Shown: one piece after another, positions 17,465 to 26,650 of the stretch
Position numbering within the stretch: position 1 is the stretch's first letter
Layout: the number at the start of each line of letters is the position of its first letter
DNA from: Caballeronia pedi
Lineage (GTDB): Bacteria; Pseudomonadota; Gammaproteobacteria; Burkholderiales; Burkholderiaceae
DNA: 64,000 nt
Assembly (NCBI RefSeq): GCF_001544915.2
Contig: NZ_FCOE02000005.1
Coordinates: 310,001-374,000 of the forward strand
Direction of reading: 5' to 3'
Program-made: the position numbers and the translations under genes
Notes under the pieces: generated by a model
Databases searched by the model: none
Seen by the model: only the letters and a program-made list of their open reading frames with translations
Told to the model about the DNA's origin: nothing

Positions 17465-17658
17465 ACCCTCTCCTATGTTACGAGTGTCTTACAAAGCAAG
17501 CTTTGTAAGTATAGGCAACGATCTCGACTGTTAGAAGCGGCCGAAATGGGTTGGGACCGGCCGCAGCGATAGCTCGAGTTCGAGCGGCGGCTCAGGGGTC
17601 GATGTGCGCACTTCTCCGGAATTGATCGGTTAAGCCCAATCGCGCACGATCGACCGCT

Positions 17659-19146
17659 TCACCCCAAAAACCGATCAATCACTCCCGCAAGCTTCTCAAA
17701 CGCCGGTGCAATCTCCTCATCCGGCACACACGCATAGCCGATCAGCAAGCCCGATTCCGCATCCGGCCGATGCGCGTAATACCCTGACAACGGCCGCACC
17801 ACGATGTCCTGTTCCAGCGCCGCAGCAGCGAGCGCGCGATCGTCTACGCCTTCGGGCAGCTTAAGCACGAGATGCAGTCCCGCATCACCCCCGGCGATCG
17901 CGAGCGTGTCGCCATACCGCCCGGCGATGGTCGCGAGCAACGTGTCACGGCGCTGACCATAAAGCGCGCGCATACGCCGGATATGCGACGTGAAATGCCC
18001 CTGCTCGATGAATTCCGCGAGCACCGCCTGCTGCAGCAGTTGCCCCTCGCGGTACAACTCGGCACTCGCCGTGGCAAAACTCTCCGCGAGCGCCTCCGGC
18101 ACGACGATATAGCCGATGCGCAACCCCGGAAACAGCGTCTTCCCGAAACTCCCGACGTAAATCACCTGCCCCGCCGTATCCATGCCCTGCAGCGACGCGA
18201 GCGGCCGGCTGCCATAGCGAAACTCACTGTCGTAATCATCCTCGACGATCCAACAGCGATGCTGACGCGCATATTCGAGCAGCATGCGGCGGCGCGCGAG
18301 GCTCATCACCATGCCGAGCGGATATTGATGCGACGGCGTGACCAGCATCAGCTTCGGCGGCGCTGCGAGATCGGCGGGCGTCGGCGCGATGCCTTCCGCG
18401 TCGGCGGGAATCGCCTTGAGATCGAGTCCCGAAACCTGCAGCACGCTGCGCACGCCCCAGTAGCACGGATCTTCGGTCCAGATCGTGTCGCCGGCATCCG
18501 CGAGCAGGCGCGCGGCGAGATCGATCGACTGATGGATGCCCGTCGTCACGATGATCTGTTCCGGCATGCAACGCACCGATCGCGACGTGCGCAAATAGTG
18601 CGCGAGCGCATCACGCAAGCCCGCGTGGCCGCCGCCGGGCGCGTAAGTGAGCAGATCGGGCAGCGGCCTGCGCCAGTATTTCGCCTGCAGACGGTTCCAC
18701 ACGCGCGACGGAAAGCGCGACACATCCGGCACGCCCGGCATGAACGCGCCGCCCTGGCGCTTCGAGACGCCCGCGCCGGAAATCAGCCGCGCGCCGCGCG
18801 CGGAGAGCGTCGAATGCGTGTCCGGTTGTGTAGCGGCGGCGGGCGGCGCGTCGTCGAACAGGATGTCGTCGGGCGTGCTGTCCGCGACGAAGGTGCCGCG
18901 CCCCGTCGCCGACGACACGTAACCTTCGAGCGCGAGCTGCTCGTAAACCTGCGTCACCGTATTGCGCCCGACGCCCAGCTCCGTCGCCAGCAGCCGCGAC
19001 GACGGCACTTTCGCGCCCGCCGCAAGCTCGCGCGTGAGGATCGCCTGCTGCAATAGCCGATGCAGCTGACGGTAGATCGGCTGGCCGTTCGCGCGGTCGA
19101 TGCGTTGCGCGAGCCAGTCGGAAAGCACGCTTGCGCGCGTGGTCAT
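17659..19146 (-). CDS. MocR/GabR-like PLP-dependent transcriptional regulator
   Basis: The 495-residue regulator has an N-terminal GntR winged helix (PIYRQLHRLLQQAI to SRLLATELGVGRNTVTQVYE, about residues 23-70), a linker, and a fold-type-I aminotransferase domain with the PLP lysine in GSFGKTLFPGLRIGY. It is divergent from gabT and gabD. In Bacillus, GabR has the same architecture and activates gabTD with GABA and PLP, so control of the neighbouring genes is likely. TAGGAG precedes the start at 19146, which excludes a longer in-frame version to 19317. Confidence 0.9.
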   Translation of the reverse strand: MTTRASVLSDWLAQRIDRANGQPIYRQLHRLLQQAILTRELAAGAKVPSSRLLATELGVGRNTVTQVYEQLALEGYVSSATGRGTFVADSTPDDILFDDAPPAAATQPDTHSTLSARGARLISGAGVSKRQGGAFMPGVPDVSRFPSRVWNRLQAKYWRRPLPDLLTYAPGGGHAGLRDALAHYLRTSRSVRCMPEQIIVTTGIHQSIDLAARLLADAGDTIWTEDPCYWGVRSVLQVSGLDLKAIPADAEGIAPTPADLAAPPKLMLVTPSHQYPLGMVMSLARRRMLLEYARQHRCWIVEDDYDSEFRYGSRPLASLQGMDTAGQVIYVGSFGKTLFPGLRIGYIVVPEALAESFATASAELYREGQLLQQAVLAEFIEQGHFTSHIRRMRALYGQRRDTLLATIAGRYGDTLAIAGGDAGLHLVLKLPEGVDDRALAAAALEQDIVVRPLSGYYAHRPDAESGLLIGYACVPDEEIAPAFEKLAGVIDRFLG

Positions 19147-19276
19147 CGGATTGGCTCCTATAGATTTATTGAAATGGCTCTGAACTTGAGGGCCAAATCT
19201 TACTATAGTCGTCTTTAAATTCAGTCGGCCGACATGGCCACCCATCGACATGCGCTCTCGCGCGAAGGAGATTCCT

Positions 19277-20572
19277 GTGAGCACCCCCCTCAAGAACGCC
19301 GATCTGCACGCCCGCAAAAATGCCGCGACCCCGCGTGGCGTCGGCGTGATGTGCGATTTCTACGCAGCGCGCGCCGAAAATGCGGAGCTGTGGGACGTCG
19401 AGGGCCGCCGCTTCATCGACTTCGCGGCGGGCATCGCGGTGTGCAACACGGGACATCGTCATCCGAAGATCGTCGAGGCGATCCGCGCGCAACTCGACTG
19501 CTTCACGCACACCGCGTATCAGATCGTGCCGTACGAGTCGTATGTGTCGCTTGCCGAGAAGATCAGCGCCCGCGCGCCGGGCTCGCACGCGAAGAAGGCC
19601 GCGTTTTTCACGACCGGCGCGGAAGCCGTCGAGAACGCAGTGAAAATTGCGCGCGTGGCGACGGGCCGTCCGGGCGTGATCGCGTTCACGGGCGGCTTCC
19701 ACGGCCGCACGCTGATGGGCATGGCGCTCACCGGCAAGGTCGCGCCGTACAAGATCGGCTTCGGGCCGTTCCCGTCGGACGTCTATCACGCGCCGTTCCC
19801 GAATGCGCTGCATGGCGTGTCGGTGGAGGATTCGCTGCGCGCGATCGAGCATCTGTTCAAGGCGGATATCGAGGCGACACGCGTCGCGGCGATCATCTTC
19901 GAGCCGGTTCAGGGCGAAGGCGGCTTCAATCCGGCGCCGGCCGAATTCGTGCGCGGACTGCGCAAAATCTGCGACACGCACGGCATTCTGCTCATCGCCG
20001 ATGAAGTGCAGACCGGCTTCGCGCGCACCGGCAAGCTTTTTGCGATGGAGCATTACGACGTCGCACCCGATCTCATGACGATCGCGAAGTCACTTGCGGG
20101 CGGGATGCCGCTGTCGGGCGTCGTCGGCCGCGCGGAAGTCATGGACGCGGCGGCGCCGGGCGGTCTGGGCGGTACGTATGCGGGCAATCCGCTCGCGGTG
20201 GCGGCGGCGCACGCGGTGCTCGACATCATCGACGACGAAAAGCTCTGCGAGCGCGCGACGGTGTTCGGCGACAAGCTCAAGGCAAAGCTCGAAGCGCTCA
20301 AGGGCGAGGTGCCGCAGATCGCCGATGTGCGCGGGCCCGGCGCGATGATTGCTGTGGAGTTCTGCAAGCCCGGTTCGCGTGATGCGGATGCGGCCTTCGC
20401 CAAACTCGTGCAGACGCGTGCGCTGGAGCGTGGGTTGTTGCTGCTCGTGTGCGGTGTCTATTCGAACGTCGTGCGGTTTCTGTTTCCGCTCACCATTCAG
20501 GAGCAGGTTTTCGAGGAAGCTGTCGGCATTCTCGAAGAAGTGTTGACGGAAACGGTTGGTGTCGGGGTTTGA
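19277..20572 (+). CDS. gabT: 4-aminobutyrate aminotransferase
   Basis: The 431-residue cytoplasmic enzyme transfers the amino group of GABA to 2-oxoglutarate, giving succinate semialdehyde. Class-III aminotransferase motifs are present: FFTTGAEAVENAVKIAR, AFTGGFHGRTLMGM, LIADEVQTGFARTGK and the PLP lysine in TIAKSLAGGMPLSG. The start is a GTG at 19277 with AAGGAG seven bases upstream. gabD follows on the same strand after 44 bases, completing GABA conversion to succinate; the divergent MocR-type gene is the probable regulator. Confidence 0.95.
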   Translation: MSTPLKNADLHARKNAATPRGVGVMCDFYAARAENAELWDVEGRRFIDFAAGIAVCNTGHRHPKIVEAIRAQLDCFTHTAYQIVPYESYVSLAEKISARAPGSHAKKAAFFTTGAEAVENAVKIARVATGRPGVIAFTGGFHGRTLMGMALTGKVAPYKIGFGPFPSDVYHAPFPNALHGVSVEDSLRAIEHLFKADIEATRVAAIIFEPVQGEGGFNPAPAEFVRGLRKICDTHGILLIADEVQTGFARTGKLFAMEHYDVAPDLMTIAKSLAGGMPLSGVVGRAEVMDAAAPGGLGGTYAGNPLAVAAAHAVLDIIDDEKLCERATVFGDKLKAKLEALKGEVPQIADVRGPGAMIAVEFCKPGSRDADAAFAKLVQTRALERGLLLLVCGVYSNVVRFLFPLTIQEQVFEEAVGILEEVLTETVGVGV

Positions 20573-20616
20573 GTTTTTCTCACCGACAAAACCCGAAGGA
20601 TACGAGCAAACACACC

Positions 20617-22077
20617 ATGAGCATAAAGAACCAACTGAAGGACCCGACGCTCCTGCGTCACGAAGCCTACATCGACGGTGAATGGCAACAGGCCGACGAC
20701 GGCGCGACCTTCCCCGTCGTGAACCCCGCAACGGGCGAATCCCTCGGCACCGTGCCCAAGATGGGCGCGACCGAAACCCGCCGCGCCATCGACGCCGCAA
20801 ACGCCGCCTGGCCAGCGTGGCGCAACAAAACCGCCAAAGACCGCGCGATCATCCTGCGCCGCTGGTTTGACCTGATGACCGCCAACGCCGACGATCTGGC
20901 GCTCATCCTCACGACTGAACAAGGCAAGCCGCTCGCCGAGGCAAAAGGCGAAATCGCCTACGCCGCCTCGTTCATCGAATGGTTCGCGGAAGAAGGCAAG
21001 CGTGTCGCCGGCGATACCCTCGCCTCCCCCGCCGCCGACAAGCGCATCGTCGTGACGAAGGAGCCGATCGGCGTGTGCGCCGCGATCACGCCGTGGAACT
21101 TCCCCGCCGCGATGATCACGCGCAAGGTCGGACCGGCGCTCGCCGCAGGCTGCCTGATCGTCGTGAAGCCCGCTGAAGCGACGCCGTTCTCCGCACTCGC
21201 GATGGCCGTCCTCGCCGAACGCGCAGGCATACCGAAGGGCGTGCTGTCGATCGTGACGGGCGATCCGAAAGCCATCGGCGAAGAGATGACGGGCAACCCG
21301 ATCGTGCGCAAGCTGTCGTTCACCGGCTCGACCGCCGTGGGCCGTCTGCTGATGGCGCAGAGCGCGCCGACCGTCAAGAAGGTATCGCTCGAACTCGGCG
21401 GCAACGCACCGTTCATCGTATTCGACGACGCCGATCTGGACGCCGCAGTCGAAGGCGCGATCGCATCGAAATATCGCAACAGCGGACAAACCTGCGTCTG
21501 TACGAACCGCTTCTACGTGCACGAGCGCGTCTACGATGCCTTCGCGCAAAAGCTCGCCGCAGCGGTCGGCAAGATGAAAGTCGGGCACGGCACGGAAAGC
21601 GGCGTGGCGCTCGGGCCACTGATCAACGAAGCGGCCGTGAAGAAGGTCGAATCGCATATCGAGGACGCGCTCTCGAAAGGCGCGACGCTCGTCGCCGGCG
21701 GCAAGCGTCACGCGCTCGGTCACGGCTTCTTCGAGCCGACCGTGCTCGCCAACGTCACGCCCGACATGAAAGTGGCGAAGGAAGAAACCTTCGGCCCGCT
21801 CGCGCCGATCTTCAGATTTTCGTCCGACGACGAAGTCGTGCGCCTCGCCAACGACACCGAGTTCGGCCTCGCCGCGTACTTCTACAGCCGCGACATCGGC
21901 CGCATCTGGCGCGTGGCCGAAGCGCTCGAGTACGGCATGGTCGGCATCAACACCGGGCTGATCTCCAACGAAGTCGCGCCGTTCGGCGGCGTGAAGCAAT
22001 CGGGCCTGGGACGCGAAGGCTCGCATTACGGCATCGATGATTACGTCGTCATCAAGTATCTCTGCATGGCCGTCTGA
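20617..22077 (+). CDS. gabD: Succinate-semialdehyde dehydrogenase (NADP+)
   Basis: The 486-residue aldehyde dehydrogenase oxidises succinate semialdehyde to succinate. It has the nucleotide motif FTGSTAVGRLL, the general base E259 (LELGGNAPF) and the nucleophile C293 (NSGQTCVC), positions close to those of E. coli GabD (E254, C288). The second Cys two residues on (CVC) is also found in GabD. It begins at an ATG 44 bases after gabT and is followed by a terminator. Confidence 0.95.
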   Translation: MSIKNQLKDPTLLRHEAYIDGEWQQADDGATFPVVNPATGESLGTVPKMGATETRRAIDAANAAWPAWRNKTAKDRAIILRRWFDLMTANADDLALILTTEQGKPLAEAKGEIAYAASFIEWFAEEGKRVAGDTLASPAADKRIVVTKEPIGVCAAITPWNFPAAMITRKVGPALAAGCLIVVKPAEATPFSALAMAVLAERAGIPKGVLSIVTGDPKAIGEEMTGNPIVRKLSFTGSTAVGRLLMAQSAPTVKKVSLELGGNAPFIVFDDADLDAAVEGAIASKYRNSGQTCVCTNRFYVHERVYDAFAQKLAAAVGKMKVGHGTESGVALGPLINEAAVKKVESHIEDALSKGATLVAGGKRHALGHGFFEPTVLANVTPDMKVAKEETFGPLAPIFRFSSDDEVVRLANDTEFGLAAYFYSRDIGRIWRVAEALEYGMVGINTGLISNEVAPFGGVKQSGLGREGSHYGIDDYVVIKYLCMAV

Positions 22078-22102
22078 TCGCGCGATCAGCCATGTGGAAC
22101 TC

Positions 22103-22136
22103 AAAAGCCTCGACACGCACGTGCCGAGGCTTTTTT
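22103..22136. terminator. Intrinsic terminator between convergent genes
   Basis: AAAAGCCTCG pairs with CGAGGCTTTT around a 12-base loop and is followed by TTTTTT. It ends gabTD transcription; the four A on the left make it a weaker terminator for the convergent gene. Confidence 0.8.
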
Positions 22137-22151
22137 CGAGGTCTTGCCGAC

Positions 22152-22751
22152 TCAGTTCCCAGCGCTTGCCGGGGTCACTTGCACCGCCGTCGCCGAAACG
22201 AAAACCGCGTGGATCGTGTCGCCCTTCTTCAACTTCTCCGAGGCGAAATCCGGCGTGAGATCGAACGTCTCGGTGCGCCACGGGCCGCGCAGCGTGATCG
22301 TGCGCTTCTTGTTATTGACGCTCTCCACCGTCGCGATGACTTCGACCTGACGCGTCGCATCGAAGCCCGTCGTGCCGCTCGCACCCGAGGTCGGCTGATA
22401 GGTGGTCGTATCCGTGCGCGCGCGCGTGCCGTTGCTCTTCACCTTCTCCGCGCTCACGAGCAACGCATTCTTGTAGAGCACGTCGACACGATCGCCGATG
22501 TGCAGCTTGTCGAAGTTCGTGACTTCCTTGTTCACGAGCACAACCGCGTCGCCGCGCGGGCTACGCACGGTCAGCGTGCGACTGGCGGCGTCGATGCCCA
22601 CGATCGTCGCCTGGACGTGAATCGGCTCGGCCTGACCGACGACCTCCTGAGCCGACTTCGCGAGCGTCGCGTTCTGGGCCACGGCGGAGCCCATCGACGC
22701 AACGATTGCCGATGCGCAAAGAATCGAAATCGCAGACAATTTCAGGTTCAT
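22152..22751 (-). CDS. Exported protein of unknown function with repeated beta-rich segments
   Basis: The 199-residue product has a signal peptide (MNLKLSAISILCASAIVASM, cleavage near SAVAQ). The mature part holds two similar strand-rich segments: VQATIVGIDAASRTLTVRSP and VIATVESVNNKKRTITLRGP, each followed by a stretch on a small hydrophobic core (LHIGDRVDVLYKNAL and KLKKGDTIHAVFVSA). It looks like a duplicated OB-like or barrel unit in the periplasm. I cannot assign a family. GAGGAA precedes the start. Confidence 0.75.
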   Translation of the reverse strand: MNLKLSAISILCASAIVASMGSAVAQNATLAKSAQEVVGQAEPIHVQATIVGIDAASRTLTVRSPRGDAVVLVNKEVTNFDKLHIGDRVDVLYKNALLVSAEKVKSNGTRARTDTTTYQPTSGASGTTGFDATRQVEVIATVESVNNKKRTITLRGPWRTETFDLTPDFASEKLKKGDTIHAVFVSATAVQVTPASAGN

Positions 22752-23011
22752 TGAATCATTCCTCGAACTAAATTTGTTGTGCAAATTATTTACTTTCTTG
22801 ACCATTCGCAAGCGCGATGAGGCCGAGATATTTATACCGCGCACGCCTGCACGATTCCAACTGATCACACGATATGTTACGACTCGTCCCGCTCTCCCCG
22901 AAACGGTGGAAAGCGCGCCCCGCGTCGAACCGGTAAAATCAGCGCCATATCCGGCCCGGGCGCACACCGCTCCCTCTTCTCGCCGCTTCTTCGATCCTCT
23001 CCAGGGGCGCT

Positions 23012-24175
23012 ATGCGACGCTCGGCTTTCTTTCTGCGCTTCATCGGCATCGGCGTTCTGTTTCATCTCTATGTCGGCGTGCGGCTCATTCCGGACGCGCC
23101 GGTCGGCCTGCCCCTCAAGGTGCTGGCGGTGATTCTGCTCGCGGCATCGGTCATCGTGATTCCGCTCGGCATGGCGGCGCGCCAGATCGAGCCGCAGTCG
23201 CTCGCGGACCGCCTCGCCTGGCTCGGACTGACCGCGCTCGGCTTTTTCTCGTCGCTGCTGCTGCTCACCTTCGCACGCGATGTGATGCTGTTTTTCGTGC
23301 ATCTCGTCGACTGGCTGCGCGGCGTCCCGATCGGCTCGCCAGCGCTCGTCGCGTATAGCGCGCTCGCCGTGCCGCTGCTCGCCGTGCTGCTCTCCGCGAT
23401 CGGCTTCTACAACGCGCGGCGGCGCGCGCCGGTCGTGAGCGTGGACGTGCCCATCGCCGATCTGCCGGCCGCGCTCGATGGCTTCACGATCGTGCAGATC
23501 AGCGACATCCACGTCGGACCGACGATCAAACGCCACTATGTGGAACGCATCGTCGCGGCGGTGAACGGGCTCGAACCGGATCTGATCGCCGTGACGGGTG
23601 ATGTCGTCGATGGCACGGTGCCGAACCTCGCCGACCACACACGCCCGCTCGCGGGTCTCACCGCGCGGCACGGCGCGTTTCTCGTCACCGGGAATCACGA
23701 GTATTACTCCGGCGCGGACAAGTGGATCGCCGAATTTCGCCGCCTCGGCCTGACCGTGCTGCTCAATCAGCATGTCGTGCTGGATCACGACGGCGCGCGG
23801 GCTGTGATTGCGGGCGTCACGGATTTCAGCGCGGGCAGTTTCGATCCCGCGCATCGCAGCGATCCCGCCAAGGCGATCAGCGGCGCGCCCGACGACGCCA
23901 CCGTGCGCGTGCTGCTCGCCCACCAGCCCCGTAGCGCGACGGCGGCAGCCGAAGCGGGCTTCACATTGCAACTCTCGGGACACACGCACGGCGGCCAGTT
24001 CCTGCCGTGGAATTTCTTCGTGCGCCTGCAGCAGCCGTTCGTCGCGGGATTGGAAAAAGTGGGTGGGCTGTGGGTTTATACGAGCCGGGGCACCGGCTAT
24101 TGGGGACCACCGAAACGGCTGGGCGCGCCGTCCGAGATCACGCGGGTTCGTCTGGTTCCTTCGATCCCTGCATGA
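23012..24175 (+). CDS. Membrane-anchored metallophosphoesterase
   Basis: The 387-residue product begins with several hydrophobic helices (about residues 8-25, 33-55, 68-90 and 108-130), followed by a calcineurin-like phosphoesterase domain. The metal motifs are in order: ISDIHVGP (DxH), VTGDVVDG (GD), VTGNHEYYSG (GNHE) and LSGHTHGGQF (GHTH). It resembles the YkuE/YaeI group, some of which act on lipids, but the substrate here is unknown. It stands alone between convergent and divergent neighbours. Confidence 0.9.
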   Translation: MRRSAFFLRFIGIGVLFHLYVGVRLIPDAPVGLPLKVLAVILLAASVIVIPLGMAARQIEPQSLADRLAWLGLTALGFFSSLLLLTFARDVMLFFVHLVDWLRGVPIGSPALVAYSALAVPLLAVLLSAIGFYNARRRAPVVSVDVPIADLPAALDGFTIVQISDIHVGPTIKRHYVERIVAAVNGLEPDLIAVTGDVVDGTVPNLADHTRPLAGLTARHGAFLVTGNHEYYSGADKWIAEFRRLGLTVLLNQHVVLDHDGARAVIAGVTDFSAGSFDPAHRSDPAKAISGAPDDATVRVLLAHQPRSATAAAEAGFTLQLSGHTHGGQFLPWNFFVRLQQPFVAGLEKVGGLWVYTSRGTGYWGPPKRLGAPSEITRVRLVPSIPA

Positions 24176-24182
24176 CGGCATG

Positions 24183-24219
24183 AAAAAAAGGGACGCGCGG
24201 CGCGAGGCACCGCGCGTCC
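24183..24219 (-). terminator. Leftward intrinsic terminator
   Basis: Read on the minus strand, GGACGCGCGG, a nine-base loop and CCGCGCGTCC are followed by C and seven T. It lies about 180 bases after the patatin stop and is the likely end of the ABC-msrB-isochorismatase-patatin transcript. Confidence 0.8.
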
Positions 24220-24395
24220 AGCGCTCGGGGATAAGCGCGGCGTCCGGACACGGGGATGAACGGACGCTCTCGGACTGGCAGGCGGGGTCCCGCCAGCGAG
24301 TCATTCAAAAATAGGGGATCGCCGAAGCCCGCACTACCAGAATATTCCTAAACGATAAAACATTCGCTCAACTATATCGGACTGCGAATCTTTCC

Positions 24396-25442
24396 TCATC
24401 CTTTCTCCGATACTGCGGCCGGCGTCGTCGCATAGACGCTCTTGTGCGGGGCCGTGCCTTCCCTCGGCCAGTCGGAGCGCGCGTCGAAGAACCATTCCGC
24501 GCGCTCGCGCCCCTTGCGGATCAGCGCATGGATCAGCGCCGGATTGCGATCCAGCTTCGATGCGTAATCGAGCGGCCCCGGATAATCCTTCGCATCGAGA
24601 TGCATCTGCACGACGCGCACCTTGATCGGCTTGTAGCGCGTTGCGAGCGATTCGTCGGCCTTCAGCATCTCGTTCACGCGCGTCGTGAAATAAAGCTCCT
24701 GCCCGAGCGCAAGATTGCCGGACAGCTCGTTGCGCCGGTCGATGATCTCGTTCATCGATTCAGGCAACTCGCGCCGATACTGCGGATTGATCTGCACGAC
24801 CCAGATTTCGTCGGGCCGCATGTCGATTGCGAAATCGGTGAACTCGCGCACCGGGGGATTGCTGCTGAAGAGGCCGTCCCAGCACATGCGGCCGTCGGCC
24901 GCGACCGCGCGATACAGCGGCGGCACCGCAGCCGATGCGACCAGCCGGTCCTGATCGAGCGTGTCGCCGGGGAAGATCACGCGGTCGCCAGTGTTCACGT
25001 CGGTCGCGCCGACGAGCAGCGTGGGCCGCGCGCGCCGCGCCGGTTCCGCCGGCAGCGACGCGAACGGCAGATGCTTGTCGAGCAGTTCGCGCAGGCGCTC
25101 CTCGGCGACCGGCGGATACAGATACGGGCTGATTTCCGCGTTGACGGGCAGCCGCGCGTACCACGTCCCGAGCGCATTGGCGAAGATATCCGGGCCGTCG
25201 CGCGCCTCCAGATCCTTCCAGAAACCGGCGAGGCGCCGCCGGGCGTCGGCGGGGCCGTCGAGCAACAGGCCCGCCCACGCGAGCGCACTGCACATCGCGC
25301 CGCCCGAGGTCCCGGACAGCGCCACGAGTTCGAAGCGGTTGAAGCACTCGTCGCTGAGCAGCCTTTCGAGCACGCCCGCGGCGAACGCCGCATGGCTGCC
25401 GCCGCCCTGGCACGCGATCGCTACTTTCGGAATGGCCGCCAT
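24396..25442 (-). CDS. Patatin-like phospholipase
   Basis: The 348-residue protein has the patatin lipid-hydrolase pattern: an oxyanion glycine run ACQGGGSHAAFAAGV at the N-terminus, the nucleophile S46 in LSGTSGGAM, and the catalytic Asp near 189 in WDGLFSSNPPV. No signal peptide is present. The ATG at 25442 is preferred over a GTG just before it because GAGAGG lies seven bases upstream. It is the last gene of a leftward run with the isochorismatase-like gene, 61 bases away. Confidence 0.88.
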   Translation of the reverse strand: MAAIPKVAIACQGGGSHAAFAAGVLERLLSDECFNRFELVALSGTSGGAMCSALAWAGLLLDGPADARRRLAGFWKDLEARDGPDIFANALGTWYARLPVNAEISPYLYPPVAEERLRELLDKHLPFASLPAEPARRARPTLLVGATDVNTGDRVIFPGDTLDQDRLVASAAVPPLYRAVAADGRMCWDGLFSSNPPVREFTDFAIDMRPDEIWVVQINPQYRRELPESMNEIIDRRNELSGNLALGQELYFTTRVNEMLKADESLATRYKPIKVRVVQMHLDAKDYPGPLDYASKLDRNPALIHALIRKGRERAEWFFDARSDWPREGTAPHKSVYATTPAAVSEKG

Positions 25443-25503
25443 CACAGAACCTCTCGCGTCCGTCGATATCGGACGTACGGTACAGGATAGGCGACGCGCG
25501 CCG

Positions 25504-26085
25504 CTATGCCAGCGCCGCCAGCACCTGCTCCGTCGAACGGATGCGCCCGATGCGCGGAAAGATGCTTCGGCAGGCCGATTCGTGCGTGTCGGCGTGCAGA
25601 TCGCTCATCGCGTCCTCGACGAAGATCTGCTGATAGCCACGCTCGTGCGCGCCGCGCGCGGTCGAATCCACGCCGATGGCCGTCGCGATGCCGCCCAGCA
25701 CGATCGTGTCGATGCCGCGGCGGCGCAAGTGCGAGTCGAGGTCGGTGTTGTAGAACGCGCCCCATTGCCGCTTGGTGACGACGATATCCGACGCCTGCAC
25801 ATCCAGTTCCGCGCACAGTTCGCTCCAGCCAGCGGGCTCAGGCGCTTCCTGCGCCTGCCCCGCGTCGGTGATCGGGCGCAGTCCGCCCGGGCCGTTCGGA
25901 AACGCCACCTTGACGAGCACGACGGGTGCGCCGAGCGCGCGGAAGCGATCGGCGAGCGCGCGCGCGTTGGCGAGCACGCTCGCGGCATCGTGAGGTTGCA
26001 CGGGCAAGGCGGCGATACCCGCCTGCAGATCGATCAGCACGAGCGCCGTCTTCGCGCGATCGAGCTTGAGTTCGGGTGCGTTCAT
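25504..26085 (-). CDS. Isochorismatase-family protein lacking the catalytic cysteine
   Basis: The 193-residue protein has the isochorismatase-like fold: ALVLIDLQAGI with the conserved Asp, VVTKRQWGAFYNTDLD with the conserved Lys, and LGGIATAIGVDSTARGAHE. In ordinary members the last motif is GxATxxCVxST; here the cysteine position is Gly. I recall a subgroup with the same change (GIATNxGVEST), so this may be a normal branch with a different chemistry. It lies between msrB and the patatin gene on one strand. Confidence 0.82.
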   Translation of the reverse strand: MNAPELKLDRAKTALVLIDLQAGIAALPVQPHDAASVLANARALADRFRALGAPVVLVKVAFPNGPGGLRPITDAGQAQEAPEPAGWSELCAELDVQASDIVVTKRQWGAFYNTDLDSHLRRRGIDTIVLGGIATAIGVDSTARGAHERGYQQIFVEDAMSDLHADTHESACRSIFPRIGRIRSTEQVLAALA

Positions 26086-26121
26086 GAGAAAGTCGGGAGA
26101 AAGGTGGATGGATGCGCGATG

Positions 26122-26604
26122 TCAGGCTTCATCGTGAAGAAACTCGAGCGCCGCGCCGTTCATGCAGTAGCGCAGGCCCGTGGGCTTCGGCCCGTCGTCG
26201 AAGACATGGCCGAGATGCCCGCCGCAGCGCCGGCAATGCACCTCGTTGCGCATGTGGCCGGTTGCGTCGGCGTGCATCGCGACGGCGCCGTCGAGCGGTT
26301 TCCAGAAGCTCGGCCAGCCGGTGCCGCTGTCGAACTTCGCCGCCGATGAGAATAGCGCGAGCCCGCACCCGGCGCATCCATACGTGCCGTCACGGTGTTC
26401 CTTGAGCAGCGCACTCGCGAACGGCCGCTCGGTGCCGCCGCGCCTGAGCACGCGGTATTGCTCGGTGGACAGACGGCGGCGCCAGTCGGCGCTGCTGTGA
26501 TCGATCTCGTACGTTCTGGCGGGCGCCGAGCGCGCGCCAGCGCCCGCGAACGCGGCCGCCATCACACCGAGAAAATTCCGCTTCGTGCGTCTCATGATTT
26601 TCAT
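26122..26604 (-). CDS. msrB: Exported peptide-methionine (R)-S-oxide reductase
   Basis: The 160-residue protein reduces methionine-R-sulfoxide in proteins. The zinc cysteines CAGC and CRRC and the catalytic Cys in GLRYCMNGAALEF are present; the usual Ser after Asn is Gly. An N-terminal hydrophobic stretch after KRNFLG (FLGVMAAAFAGAGA) looks like an export signal, possibly Tat-related though with Lys-Arg in place of Arg-Arg. Periplasmic repair is therefore likely. The start at 26604 has GAGGGCG upstream; 26595 is an alternative. Confidence 0.88.
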   Translation of the reverse strand: MKIMRRTKRNFLGVMAAAFAGAGARSAPARTYEIDHSSADWRRRLSTEQYRVLRRGGTERPFASALLKEHRDGTYGCAGCGLALFSSAAKFDSGTGWPSFWKPLDGAVAMHADATGHMRNEVHCRRCGGHLGHVFDDGPKPTGLRYCMNGAALEFLHDEA

Positions 26605-26650
26605 CCGATGAACGCCCTCGCGCCGCGCCGCGTCCGGCCGGCGCGCCGTT

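Noticed and set aside
24189..24219. Hairpin after the metallophosphoesterase gene as its own terminator
   Set aside because: There is no T-run on the plus strand; the T-run is on the minus strand, so it was assigned to the leftward operon.
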